Both the position numbers and the translations under genes were made by a program. Positions 9,876 through 21,217 of a stretch of 64,000 nt of DNA are shown in pieces (position 1 is the stretch's first letter; each line of letters starts with the position of its first letter). The notes under the pieces were generated by a model that was given only the letters and a program-made list of their open reading frames with translations, did no database searches and was not told where the DNA came from. The stretch is from Formicarius rufipectus (lineage: Eukaryota; Chordata; Aves; Passeriformes; Formicariidae). The stretch is taken from the NCBI GenBank assembly GCA_013399695.1, contig VXAU01003744.1, positions 62,166 to 126,165 of the forward strand. The letters are read 5' to 3'.

Positions 9876-12800
9876 CTGCAAGAGAACACGAGCAGGCATT
9901 AGCACCCAGGGGCACCTCAGGAGGGCATCACCTCCACAAGAAGCTGAGCACCTCTGGCCAGACACTGCAGGGAGTTTTGGAAAGTCACAGATGACTTCTG
10001 GTACCCCATCCACGCCCTCAAGGGAATCATTGCCTGGAAAATGGATTGCATCTTTGAAAGGCAGCTCTTGTTCAACTCCAGAGATTCGACAGCTGCAGCT
10101 CTGACATCAGTGGTTCCAGAAAACTCAGTATTTTAGGTACTTTAAGTATCTTATGTGTTATTTTTAATATATTCCCATGTTAAGTATATTTGAAGTATTT
10201 TGAGGTATAGTTTTGCCTCTGTGGCTCACTACAGAGACAGTTAACAGCTTTGCTGTGAGGTCAGTGATGATATTCCCAGCATTGTTGGCAAATACTTGTC
10301 GGAGCTGTGGTTATTTGATTTCATTATCAACAAATCATCCTTCATCCAGGACTATACCTGAAGCTTTACCTACAAATACAGCCTCCCTTTTCAAGAATGT
10401 AATCTCAAGAATTTTTTCCTTTTAAAAAACCCACTAAATAATTATGAATTTTAAGTCCATTTAAAACCTCTCATTCATTTTTGAAAATGTAACAATAGAA
10501 GTGGGGCAATTGGTTACAAAGACTGTTTCCTATTAGCACTCAGTAATTCCTTCAAGATTTACACCTCAGCTAAAGGAAAGGCAAGGCTGTGCTGGATGAA
10601 CAAAAGGTTTAGAGTTCCAAAGGGGACAGCAGGGGAGGAAGTGATGTGCTCAGCACAGGCCAACCATCTGGCCTACACAAAAACTCCATTTTTGCTTTCA
10701 GTGCCATTTGTAACTGCTCTGGAGGCAGACGCTGCTTGGAGGTGATGACTTTCTGCTGCAATCAGATGCCACCAGTGACAGGACTGGGACCACAGAACTG
10801 TGTAGCTCAGCAGAGTCACAGACCCAACACTGTCCATCCCACCAGCCCCAGGAGTGCCAGGATGCTGAAGGACAAAATCCCAGCAGGTACTGCAGGTGCC
10901 TGGCAATCCCCACGTGAAGCAGAGACGCTGAATGGTGCCCTGACCTTACCAAGACTGTGCCTCAGAGGGTTACTGAAATGGGTATGTGCTTCAAAATGAA
11001 GCTCCGAAACGCTCCTGAAATACACTGACACAATTAGGGTGGTGACACATCGCCCTGATTCACTGCGCTTGGCTCTGAGGACAGAGGTGAAGAAATGCCA
11101 CTGAAAAGTGAGACTAAACCTGTTCCACCGTTGGTGGAAGTGTCCTTCCCCAACCCAGAGCCACCTTTTATAGCCTCACAGTTTTGACTCCAGAAGGAGA
11201 GGAGACTCACACAGTCCCTCCATCTGTCAGCTCACCTCCCTCTCTCAAACACTCCTCCACTCTTGTAACTGCTTAGCAACTTCTACCACATCTAACTCCA
11301 GAATGGAAGTCCCCAAGACATTAAGGTCTTTTAGGTTCCAACTGGGGTAGAAGGAGCATCTTTTAGTGACTCAGAACATTCTGCAGGGTGAGCTCAGCCT
11401 GTGCACACAGATGCTTTTACAGCCTCCTGACACTAACACACAAAAAAGCAGCTTTAATCTGCTCCACTGCTGCAGGAATTCCAACCTGACTGCTCTTAGT
11501 GAAATGACCATTCCCACCACTGGCACTGACTGGAAGTTATTTCTACCTGACTTTATCCCACATGTAATACAAAGATGATGCCACAGCTTCTCTGGGCAAC
11601 CTGTGCCATTGCCAGACCCAGCCACAAGGAGCTGCTGCCCTGCAAGGGGGTGGCACTGCAGGAGCCATGCCAGGAGGCAGCACAGAGTGCCTGGGGACGT
11701 CAGGCAGCCACCCCAGCCCCTTCCCACTGTGAAACAGCCTGCTGGGAGCACAGGGCTGGGCTGCAGGGCAGACCCCACGCTGCCCACTGAGGGCTTCAAA
11801 CCGCAGCTGCACACCAGCAAAGGGATGCACTGTTAGAAAGGCTCTGCCACCCTCAGCTGTGGGGAAAGGAAATTAAAAGTGGCAGGTGAAGGATAAGACA
11901 TGCTGTGGAGAAAGCCAGAAGCAGATAAAAATAAGAGCCATTATCCTCTTCTCTCTTTTGCTGCTTTGAGGATGTTTGCCAGACCTCACACGCTGCCCCC
12001 ACCCAGCAGCCTCTCTGTCCCCCCTGCACCCAGGGCACACACCTCCACTCACGATCCACCCAAGCTATTTTGGCTGGCTCAAACAGACACACTCAATTTA
12101 GGATCATTTGCAAATTGGCAGCTGAATGTCTCGGGTACACAGTGAAGTGACTCGGGTATTTAAATATCATGAGTAATATGGGGAGAGCCATTAACGCAGT
12201 GAATGAAACAAGCAGCCTTTCCACGCTCGTCTGCTTCAGCAAAGAACTTTGCTGTGTTCCCTGCCAGCCTTCTGCAGAGAACAATGGCTAAACAGCTCTC
12301 CTAAAAGTCAACGTGCTCTCTCTCCTTCTCTCTGGCACTCCTTTCTGAACGAGGGGGAGGTTTTCACTCTCCAGCTTAACGGGTCCATTATTATTCCTCA
12401 AAGAAGTAAGAAAGAGCAAGCTTTTTAAACAAGAACTAAGGGGGACAGGTTGTGAGGGTTTAAGTTATTGCCTGGATAAAACATCCCAGCAGCGATCCTT
12501 TAACCTGCCTGGGATCTTCCTCGTAGTGAGGGACAATCTCCTTGTCTGGAAAACAAGTCTTGGCCTCACTGTGTTGAACTTCCCTTCCCATTGCTTGTCT
12601 GGAGGGTGCAGGATCACAACCCCTGGCTGCAGGTGAATGGGAATGCCACCATAATTTGACCCTTCACACAAGAGGCAGCAGAGAGGAATTGGGATAACCA
12701 GGATGCTATTGGTGGCCTCAGTCGGTGTCAGGATAACGGAAAGTTGGCTTAAATTTTCTTAGTTATCTTAAGCTAATGAAAAAACCCAAACCCAGCCTTT

Positions 12801-15354
12801 ACTTGAATCAAAGCAAAGCTACGGTTTCTAAAGTGAGTGATTGTTTTAAAGGCTTTGGTCACAAAGGTACAACCTTTTGATGTAGAGATCTGAGCTGCTG
12901 CTTACAAACAGAAGTCCTGCACGATGCTTGTGATGGGTGGACCTTTACTTGTGTCTGCGACCAGCTTTCACTGGGGCTTAAGTCAATTAATGATCCTAAT
13001 TAAACTTACATTGTAACAGTTAACCTGGACTGAAAATGCCTTGCAAACTCCCTTCTGCAACTCTTGTACCATGTGCAAGTTAATAAGAGGTGCCTCGTGC
13101 ACTGCTATTACTCTGAACACCTTCCCTGGAGTTTCTGTGTGTGCAAAGGGGTACACAAGAACATAGGGAACAAAACAGAGCCCAAAGAGCTCTGCAGAGC
13201 AGGCTGACTGCAGGAGGGGAAATCAGGATTAGAACATTAAAGAGACCAGGGTGTTTTTTGGGGGGAACAAAACATCAGATGGCTCCAGCAACGTGCTGTA
13301 CTTCCCTAGCCCACAATAGCTACAGATGGCCATAAGAAAACTATGTACAACCACTCAGCCACAAAAATCAACCCAGCAGCCTAAGAAACATCTCCTCTTT
13401 GGAAAGACTTCTCATTCTAAATTTGTCTGGTCCTCCAGAGGAGGAGGCAGCCCCAGAGTCCTTATCCAGCAGTCCACAATGTGGGGAATGGCAGCTCCAG
13501 ACCTTCCACACTGCTTCAGCACAAAGGCATCTGGAAGGTGTAAATTCCCAGAGCACAGAGCTGGAGCCTCACTGACTTCCTTTCATCGACATCTGGAAGA
13601 CAAGAAGGAAACACTATTGTGATTAAAACACTTTTTCTGCCAGGTCAGAATCAGTTTGGCCACAGAGATGAGGAACAACTGCAAAGCTGGGCTAGCAAGT
13701 CTCTAAACCCTGCCCTTCTGTGTGCTTCAGCTGTGGCCAAAGCAGTGGGGCTGGCCCATGTTTACATTCATGCGCAGCACACAGGTCATGTTAGTTCTCT
13801 AAAGCAACCACTGCTTTTGTGTGCAAACAGTAGGGGTGAAAACGCCAAGGTGATTTTTATGTACTGTTTGCAAATTCTCCCCTTCCCAGAGCTCCGGGTG
13901 AAGTCCATGAGCACAAACAATGCTGTGTGAATAATCCCACTCTGTGACTACCAGGCAGTGAAAGACAACATTCTCATTTTCAAAAGGGAGTAAATGACTT
14001 AGGGCTCATTTCTGCTGGACAGTTACAGGAACAGCTAATTAACAATAATTAACCTGATAGACTTGCATCAAAGCCTCCTTGAAGACACCCTTGCTCCAGA
14101 ATAAAACCTCACTTTTCTGAATTAGCTTGATCCAGTCAGGCAGAGCCCATTTTTCGGAACAGCTTCAGTCCAGCTGCAACTCCGCAGGCCTTCCATGGGG
14201 CTTTGACCCTCTCCAAATAAGCCTCCAGCTGCCAGTTCACCTGTGCCTCCCAAGGTACAGCAGCCTGCAGAGAGGGATGGGCTGCACTTCTGCACAGGGC
14301 CATACAGGTGAAAACGAGCTGGTCTGCAAAACATCCCCTTCAAAGAGTCTGGGAGGCATCAGTTCACTGATTTCCCCAACTACAAACACTTCCATATGAA
14401 GAAGTTGAGACAGACAAGTGAAGGGACTTCCCAGAGATGTTACTGAGAGTCAGCATTTCTATGGACTGTGGGACAAAGGACACTATGGCATCCAGTTACA
14501 CCTGCATTGAAGGAAGTAGAAATAATTATGGAGGGATACAGGGAGCAACAATTCTCCACCACCACAACTCTCTATTCCAATCAAGGCTGGAACGTGCTCC
14601 GTGGTGCAGTGGTGGCTTGACCAGTGGGAATTCCCTTCACCAGTTCCTCCCCACTACCCTAGTTGGGCACTGTCTGCCCTCCATGAGCACACAGTGTCAG
14701 ATGCTCCAAATAAAGGGTCAGGAAAAAAGGGTGATCCTCAGACAGGCAGAAGTATTTCAAAATATTTCTAAACAAACACTCAATATTAGAAGAAAGAAAA
14801 TTGCCGAGTCATAGAAGTTATAGATAAATATGCTGGTCTGAAATATTTTCTCCACTAGAAAAACCTCCCTGTGATCTGAAAAAAGTATTAATTTTTAATT
14901 AGAGGATGAAATACGGTTTGCATGACTGTAAAAATTACTTTACAGCAAGTTACTGTGCTTATTACCACCCCATAAAAAAATTAGCCCAAACCATAAAACC
15001 CTTTCTGATTCCATATGTCTCCTTGGATTTACTGCTGATCTCACTAATGGCACAGGCATCTCTTCTTCGCCTCTTCTTTGCTATCTCCTCCTCCTTCAGG
15101 TTTCTGTGGATTGTCCCCATTTTCTTGCCCAAGGAGGATCTCAGTGCCTTTGACCAGAGGTTTCCCATAGCACAACTGAGCCAGTAGCAGCTCCTGATGA
15201 GGCAGCCCCTGTGAGCTCAGTCAGAACGAAACCCTCACTGGGCATCTTATTTGCCCTGAGAGGGCACCCATGGCTTGCAGGGCTCAAGGTTAAACCCCTG
15301 GGCTTCTCAGGTCAGCATTCAGCCCTCTTTTTTTTTGTTTTCTTTTTTTTGCCT

Positions 15355-15519
15355 AAAGGAGAAAGGAAAGGAGAAAGGAAAGGAGAAAGGAAAGGAGAAA
15401 GGAAAGGAGAAAGGAAAGGAGAAAGGAAAGGAGAAAGGAAAGGAGAAAGGAAAGGAGAAAGGAAAGGAGAAAGGAAAGGAGAAAGGAAAGGAGAAAGGAA
15501 AGGAGAAAGGAAAGGAAAA
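15355..15519 (+). repeat. Perfect 12-bp purine satellite (GGAGAAAGGAAA)n
   Basis: About 13.5 copies of GGAGAAAGGAAA follow one another with no substitution through the core: successive 60-base blocks from 15361 and 15421 are identical. It is preceded at 15328-15350 by an almost pure T tract. Because the unit is a multiple of three and free of stop codons on both strands, it creates long artificial open frames in all frames (KGER-type repeats on plus, FPFS- or FLLS-type on minus). It lies in PRR5 intron 2, about 2.7 kb downstream of the start-codon exon in transcription direction. Confidence 0.98.
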
Positions 15520-18069
15520 GTGCTGTGTGACCCCTGCGTGCCAGCCCTGAGACCAGGCTCCTCCAGTGTGTCTCTGAGGCTGAGAGAGGTCTGAGCAGAG
15601 CAGAGGTGGCAGAGGGGGCATCTCTGGGCAGCCAGACAGCAGCCACACACCAGGGCACTGCAGAAAGGCAGCGTGTCCTCCCCAGGAGAGCCCCACGGTG
15701 ACAGCGCTGCCACCTCCAGAGCCCCGAGGACAACTCCAGCTAGAAGCTCCTGAGCTTTTCCCTGGCACAGCTGCCTTCCAGCCTGGCCCACGGGGGGTTG
15801 TGCTTTGCCTCTCGCCACCTCCGTTTTGATGAAGTGGGTTCAAAGCCTCTTTCAAAAGCAGATACACACATGCCACACCCAGGCAAGGCTACTAACGTTA
15901 GGCAAGAAAGCAGAAGACTGTATTTAAATATAGAACAACCAGGCTTGGCGAGAGGGAAGAGTTCTGCCAGCACACCTTGACTTCCTTGATCAGCCAGCTC
16001 TGATGCTCAGCATTGCACAGAGTGAAACAGCACAGGCAATCCCTGTGTTTGGAAAGGAGAATATCCCTGTAAACCAGAGGATGACATGCCAGCCCTCTGT
16101 TGGGTCGTTTTAATTTTGTAGCAGAAAAAAAGTTAAAAATCTTCCACATCTCAAGATCTGAAAACCCTGGAGGAGGTTTCTAGTGAGCCCAAGTTCAGAT
16201 GCCCACCAGCACTGTGGTCCCCCCATGAGAGACAAACATCAACTCCCCCAAGACCACATCCTCCTGTATGTGTCAAGATGGGCACACACTGTTGATAGGC
16301 AGAAGCTGCAGTAGGTAACCTCTTAATGCAACTAATCCTACATCATTTAAACCCTGGCTTTCCTGAGGATAAAGCTCCAGTTTTATAGCCCATGGAATAT
16401 CTGAGTTGCTTAAAACCAACAGAGGATACAAGTCTTTCTGTGCCTGAAAGAAGAATTACCCTCACTCTCACTCGGGAGAAAGCCTTGTACTATTAAATAA
16501 GAAATAAAGGGCCTTGCCTTAGCCCATGGCTCATAATCTGCAGCACTTGCCATAGTTTCAGGAAGCTCTTAGCACAGACACACGATGCCCACTTGGCTTG
16601 ACACCACAAAACAGCCCTGCCAGTGCTCCCACGGCATTTGGGACTCACGTGCCACCAATCAGCAGGGACAGCCCAGGGAAAAGGCCACCCAGGGCAGGAA
16701 GGCAGGATGAGGCCTGAGTCCAAGCAAAGCAGTGACAGGAGGCCCGGCAGACACCTATTCCAGGAACAGGCGATGGGACAGTTGTCACTTGTTCAGCTGT
16801 TTGGATGAAACATGAACGTGTCTAGTTCCATCACTGGCAGCCACTTCTGGCCAGAGTTACACTTGTCTTGTCCAAATTAAAAGTAACAAACTCTTGATCC
16901 ATCTCAGTTAGGGAAACCCCCTGGTTTGAACATCAGCAGTGCCTGGAAGTGTCCCCTCCCAGCCAGCCTGACCTGCTCTCCATTCACAGCTCCCTCCCCG
17001 CAAGCAAGACCTGGAAAAGCTCATCCCTGCCAACAAAAGCTGCCAGCACTCTGTCACAAAAAGGCTCTGGGGACCATATTCTATCACCCTGATTCACACC
17101 ATACTCCCTGCTGCTTCCTGTGGGGCTATTGGCCAAATAAAGTCCCAGCTGGCACAAAGGCCCAGTATCTCCTTCATTTACCACCACAATCCATCCAGAC
17201 CCTCTGGTGCAACTCTGGGTCATACAAATGATATTTGAGCAGAAACTCAGTCTCTTTTGTGAGCAGCAGAGTTTCAGTGTTTAGTGCGTTCAACAAGTAA
17301 TTGTTCATGCTGCCATGAAACCACAAAGGGAGTGGTGACAGACAGAAGGTGTGATAGTCTATATATTTCATTTTTCTCAAAACTGAACTCCCTTTAATGA
17401 ACGTGCCTATAGTCCACTGATACTTTTCTTCCTACAGTTGTCCCACCATACAATCATAAAACATTAAAAATTACACTTTCCAAGCTGTGACCCATGAGAT
17501 GACATTTCCTTTTCAAAAATGAATCGAGAATTTAATTCCTAGCAACTTAGACACTTAAATTCATCTTTTAAGAGCATCACCAAAACGGTCATTAAGATGC
17601 TTTCTGAATATCTGGGCTAATTCACATTCAGAATAAAATGTTTGTACGGGACTTCCTGTAAAACAATCATAAAATGCCAATGTATAAGCACACTAAAGGA
17701 AACAAGCAGGGCTTCTTTGCCCCTGTCCAAAGTGCGGGTACTCCTTGGGTGTGCACACGCACACACACAGAGCCCTGTCTGTAGTAACGCGAGGAGCCCG
17801 AGCAGACTTTGGCACATCTGTATCGACAGCCAGCAACAGTTACACAGATAAAACGGAGGCATTTTAATAGCTGTGGAGAGATAATTTTAAAAGCAAAACA
17901 AACTAAACCAACTGAACGTCGGATGGGAATCTGCAGGTAGGACACAGAGAGGTATTTGCAGCTGGAGCCTGTCAGGAGGGAGGCTGAGCCATCTGCAGGG
18001 AAGGCTCTCTGCCGTCAGCCTGCAGAGCCGGGGAAGCGCCGCCCCTGCTCTCCCCCTGCACAGAGCAGT

Positions 18070-18122
18070 GGGATGGGATGGGGTGGGATGGGATACGATA
18101 GGAAGGGATGGGCAGGGGTGGG
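18070..18122 (+). other. G-quadruplex-prone G-run cluster
   Basis: Nine runs of three or four G occur in 53 bases on the plus strand, the first five separated by loops of only one or two bases (pattern GGGATGGGATGGGGTGGG). This meets the usual sequence rule for a G-quadruplex. Since PRR5 is on the minus strand, the G-rich strand is the template strand, about 55 bases into the intron after the first coding exon. Part of the cluster looks like a degenerate GGGAT tandem repeat. Confidence 0.75.
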
Positions 18123-18176
18123 CGCCGGCCAGCGCAGCCCGGGAGCAGCGGGGCGGGCGCTGGAGCGAGACCTTAC

Positions 18177-18307
18177 CTGTTCCAGGTAGCGTTGGAGCAG
18201 GCCCGGCGCTGCTGGGTCCCCCGCTCATCCAAGGCTGCCTGCTCTCTCTTGCCCAGATCACTGAGGCTGGGCGAACTCATGAACTTCAACCTGCGAAGAG
18301 TCCTCAT
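18177..18307 (-). CDS. PRR5: PRR5 first coding exon with start codon (residues 1-44)
   Basis: The start codon is at 18307-18305 and the exon runs 131 bases to the donor AACAG|GTAAGG at 18176-18175. It encodes MRTLRRLKFMSSPS, then LSDLGKREQAALDERG, then TQQRRACSNATWN and two bases of Ser44. The initiator context ACCATGA has A at -3, so it is favourable. A second in-frame Met at codon 10 (start of MSSPSLSDLGK) matches the shorter human isoform start, so both starts may be used. This N-terminal tail is basic then polar and precedes the HbrB-like domain. Compared with human PRR5 (from memory) it appears one residue shorter in the Ala-rich stretch after KRE. A dense G-run cluster lies about 55 bases into the following intron. 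Confidence 0.97.
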
Positions 18308-18393
18308 GGTCAAATGTGTGTTTGCGCGTGGCAGCTACAGAGACACCCCGGTGTTTACACACGCGCGGCGGCGGTGCCAGCAGCTCCCTCCGT
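18308..18393 (-). other. PRR5: 5' UTR part of the PRR5 start-codon exon
   Basis: This is the leader segment immediately upstream of the start codon. On the minus strand a long pyrimidine tract at about 18398-18430 ends in GCGGCAG, giving a plausible acceptor after which the exon would begin at 18393. A weaker alternative acceptor (CTCTGTAG) would start it at 18334. The segment is GC-rich, with GCCGCCGCGCG at about 18362-18372. If transcription starts locally instead, these bases are simply the proximal 5' UTR. The exact boundary cannot be fixed without transcripts. Confidence 0.5.
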
Positions 18394-18560
18394 CTGCCGC
18401 TCAAAAAAGAAACTTAAAAAAAAGAGAAGAGAGAACCAGTCTCTACGGAGCACACCTCTGCCAGCAAGAAAACAAACCTTTAATCAGATCAACTCTGACG
18501 TCATCAACCGGGGTTAATAATTTCTCCAGTCCTTTCAAAAAATAAGAGTGGAACTTCTGG
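18394..18560 (-). promoter_or_regulatory. Candidate proximal PRR5 promoter with a perfect CRE
   Basis: A full palindromic cAMP response element, TGACGTCA, lies at 18496-18503, about 190 bases upstream of the start codon on the minus strand. About 17 bases further downstream in transcription direction is an AT-rich GATTAAAGG (TATA-like) near 18475-18483. The flanking DNA to about 18990 is GC-rich with many CpGs, unlike the introns around it. This supports a second, CREB/ATF-responsive promoter for the short-leader transcript. The binding site is seen in the sequence, and its use is inference. Confidence 0.4.
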
Positions 18561-20032
18561 CCGCGGCTGCTGCGGCAGCTTTGGAGGGGCCCCTCTCCCC
18601 CTGTGCCCGGGCACCGTGGCCCGGGGACCTCGCTCAGTGCCACCTGGCACGGGCACTGCTCGGCTCCTCCAGCGGCCTGGGGGGCTCTCGGGGCATCTCC
18701 CAACCTCTCCCCCCCTCCACCATCCCTCTCTGCACTCATAAATGGAAATGAAACTGGAGGGCAGCGGGCGCGGGGCGGGTGGGGGAGGTGGAAAACCCAA
18801 CCGAACAGAACAAACCCAGAAGAAAAAAGCAACCCAGCGAAACCCCAAGCGGCCAATACTGACGCACTGAGGCTGTTAGGAAGTTTGCGAAGTGGCTGTG
18901 CCCTGCCCGGCACAGCTCCCTGCCGGCTGTTCCTCCTCGCAGTGCCGCTCCGCACACGGGACGGCAAAGGGTTTCCGAGCGACGCGACCGGGCTGGTTTG
19001 GGGCTGAGCATTTTGCGGGGTTTTTAGTGGTGTCTACAAGAGCCAGACGCTTTGTCTTTCTCTGCCTAATTTTTTTCTTTTTAACTAAGATAACAGCTGC
19101 ACAACTCGGGGCATACCTAGTCTCTGCAAAAGCCCCAGGTGTCTTATCTTCAAAGGAAAAATCTCCTTTCTCTCCCTGACTGCAGCAGTCAGCTGAAGGA
19201 TATGCTGCTACAAGACTCCAGCCCATGCTTAGCTCGCTGTCACTCACTCGCAGTTCTGTTTTAAATTCAGGAGTGCCTGGCTCATCTGCTGGGAAGTAAT
19301 GTAGCAAACCAGTGATTAGCTCTCTCAGAGCAGGAATTGTTTGCAATAGACTGAGCCCCAGCGTAAGAACTGCTCTTCTGTTGCTACGGCATTGGCGTGC
19401 AAATAGTCTGGTAAAAGCCACGAAGGCTCCACGCAGAGTAACCTCCCACTCACTGCAAAGGGGTTGCAATGTAAAACTTACGCTTTCTCTTTTATTTTTC
19501 CTACTTTCTACTTACTCTTTTCAGCTGTGATAACCTATTGTCTAGATTCAGGCTATAACTGCATTTGTTGGTGTCCAAATAATGTGGCAAAACTTACACT
19601 ACAGGAGAACTGAAGTTCTGCCAGAGAACTCTGCCTTATGTACATCATTTACTGACACATTTTAGTAAAAAACAATTCTTTCCACTATTCACCCCAAGTA
19701 AGATAAGATTATTGCATATAAATATGTCCTTCCAAAATGTGTATTTGTTATTACCTCCAATGGAACCAGTTGCAGAACTACCTAAGGAAAATAAATCCAG
19801 TTTCCCCTTGTGCCAGTTTTAGGAGTAGTGGCTTTATCCAGCTGCCTGGATTAGTGTTTTACTGGTTGCCCTTCCCACACCAAAATCCTCAAGTATAACC
19901 CTCAGGTTTACAAACGAGCATCACAGCAGCTGCCACATAACATTTCACTTTGGAAGGGACCTGCAGCTCCACATCTAAGCCATGTACAAAGACATTGATA
20001 TCCCCTGTCTCTTCCAGATGTTTAAATCCTTC

Positions 20033-20071
20033 AAACAAACAAACAACAAACAACCAACAAACAAACAACAA
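20033..20071 (+). repeat. (CAAA)n-type simple repeat
   Basis: An irregular run of CAAA and CAA units with no other content recognised. Confidence 0.9.
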
Positions 20072-21152
20072 TCCACTCTGTACAGGGCAGCAAAGGACAA
20101 ACAAACACAACAATATCTGGCTGTATTCTAAGGAGTGAGGTGGCTTCTACAGCATACAAATGAGGGCCCAAGCACAGCTCCAGCAGAACACTGCTCTGTT
20201 CAAAGCCAACGAGGGGCACTCTGTTCCTGGGGGTGGCACTGCCAGGAAGCACAGCTCGGGCAGAGCCTCTGCTGGGGGCTCATGTACAGTGGCTGCCTGC
20301 CCTGCTAAGGGAAAGAACTAGTTAGATACACCCGTGGCAATATAATGCCATCTAATTTCATTTCCCACCTAGCTCAGTCGCTTTGCTGCGTCTCACTTTC
20401 TGTGAATTTCATAGGCCTTGCAAAATGTCATTAAACTGGATTAAACCCTTGGAATTTTTAACTCTTTGATCCCTCAGTGGCACCAGAGACTTTACCAACT
20501 GTGCCTTGGTGATGCCAGTATGGCAGCACCTACATTGTCATGTTTCATCTGCCTTTTTCTTCCCTAAAATGTTCAGCTGGCTAATTGACTAAATGCAAGG
20601 AGCTGCTGTGTCAGCCTTGGATACGCCAGACAACGCTGCAAAAAGCAGTCCTTTGCTTCCTCAGAAAATGCCAAATCCCAAGGGAAGAGAGGAAAAAAAG
20701 GATCTCTCCTTCTGTATGTGAAATATTACACCTATAGAGAAGTCAGTCTATTTTTATGCCACCCATCCATCTCAGTAACCAGCGCTAGACTGAGAGTCTA
20801 TGCATGCAAGTACACAGGAGAGCCAGCTCTCCTGCTGCCTGAGAAACTCCTGACTGAGGGAACAGAGGACAAGGCCTCCTCCACACTTCCTTCTCCTTCC
20901 TCTGATTTCACCTGATCAAATGTTCATCAGTGAGGAAACGAATTGCCTTCACCACGTGCTGCCCCCACCCATCACTGCCGGGTGACCCTTCACTCTGTAC
21001 CCAGCCCTGTGCCCACGGCCACCCTTGCCTGCCCAGCACCCACTCACTGCCTGAGCAGCCCTGGGGAGCCAAAGGAGGAGGCACAACCCACACTTCAGCT
21101 GAGAGGGAGGAGGAGATGGGTGGTGTGACTTGCCCAGGCCACTCCATGAGCA

Positions 21153-21217
21153 GGTGGCAGGGATGCCAGGGGGTGGCAGGGATGCCAGGGGGTGGCAGGG
21201 ATGCCAGGGGGTGGCAG
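21153..21217 (+). repeat. 19-bp tandem repeat, about 3.4 copies
   Basis: The unit GGCAGGGATGCCAGGGGGT is repeated without change three times and then partially. It is a small GC-rich minisatellite in the inferred intron 1. Each unit contains the inverted pair GGCA/TGCC, so a single unit can fold on itself. Confidence 0.95.

Larger units (their letters stand above)
9876..18176 (-). other. PRR5 intron 2
   Basis: An 8.3-kb intron with the 12-bp satellite at 15355 and the G-run cluster next to its 5' end. The remainder shows only short chance frames. The block at about 12090-12230 is AT-rich with homeobox- and POU-like words and is noted separately. Confidence 0.9.

Noticed and set aside
11371..11820. 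149-codon minus-strand frame and overlapping frames at 11543-11836
   Set aside because: A GC-rich patch with open frames in several phases, no recognised domain and no splice context.
15211..15876. Several 90-185 codon frames on both strands
   Set aside because: All are produced by the 12-bp stop-free satellite, whose unit is a multiple of three.
19950..20010. TTTGGAAGGGACCTGCAG as the start of a reverse CR1
   Set aside because: Only the GGAAGGGACC words fit. The following text does not follow CR1, so it is not supported.
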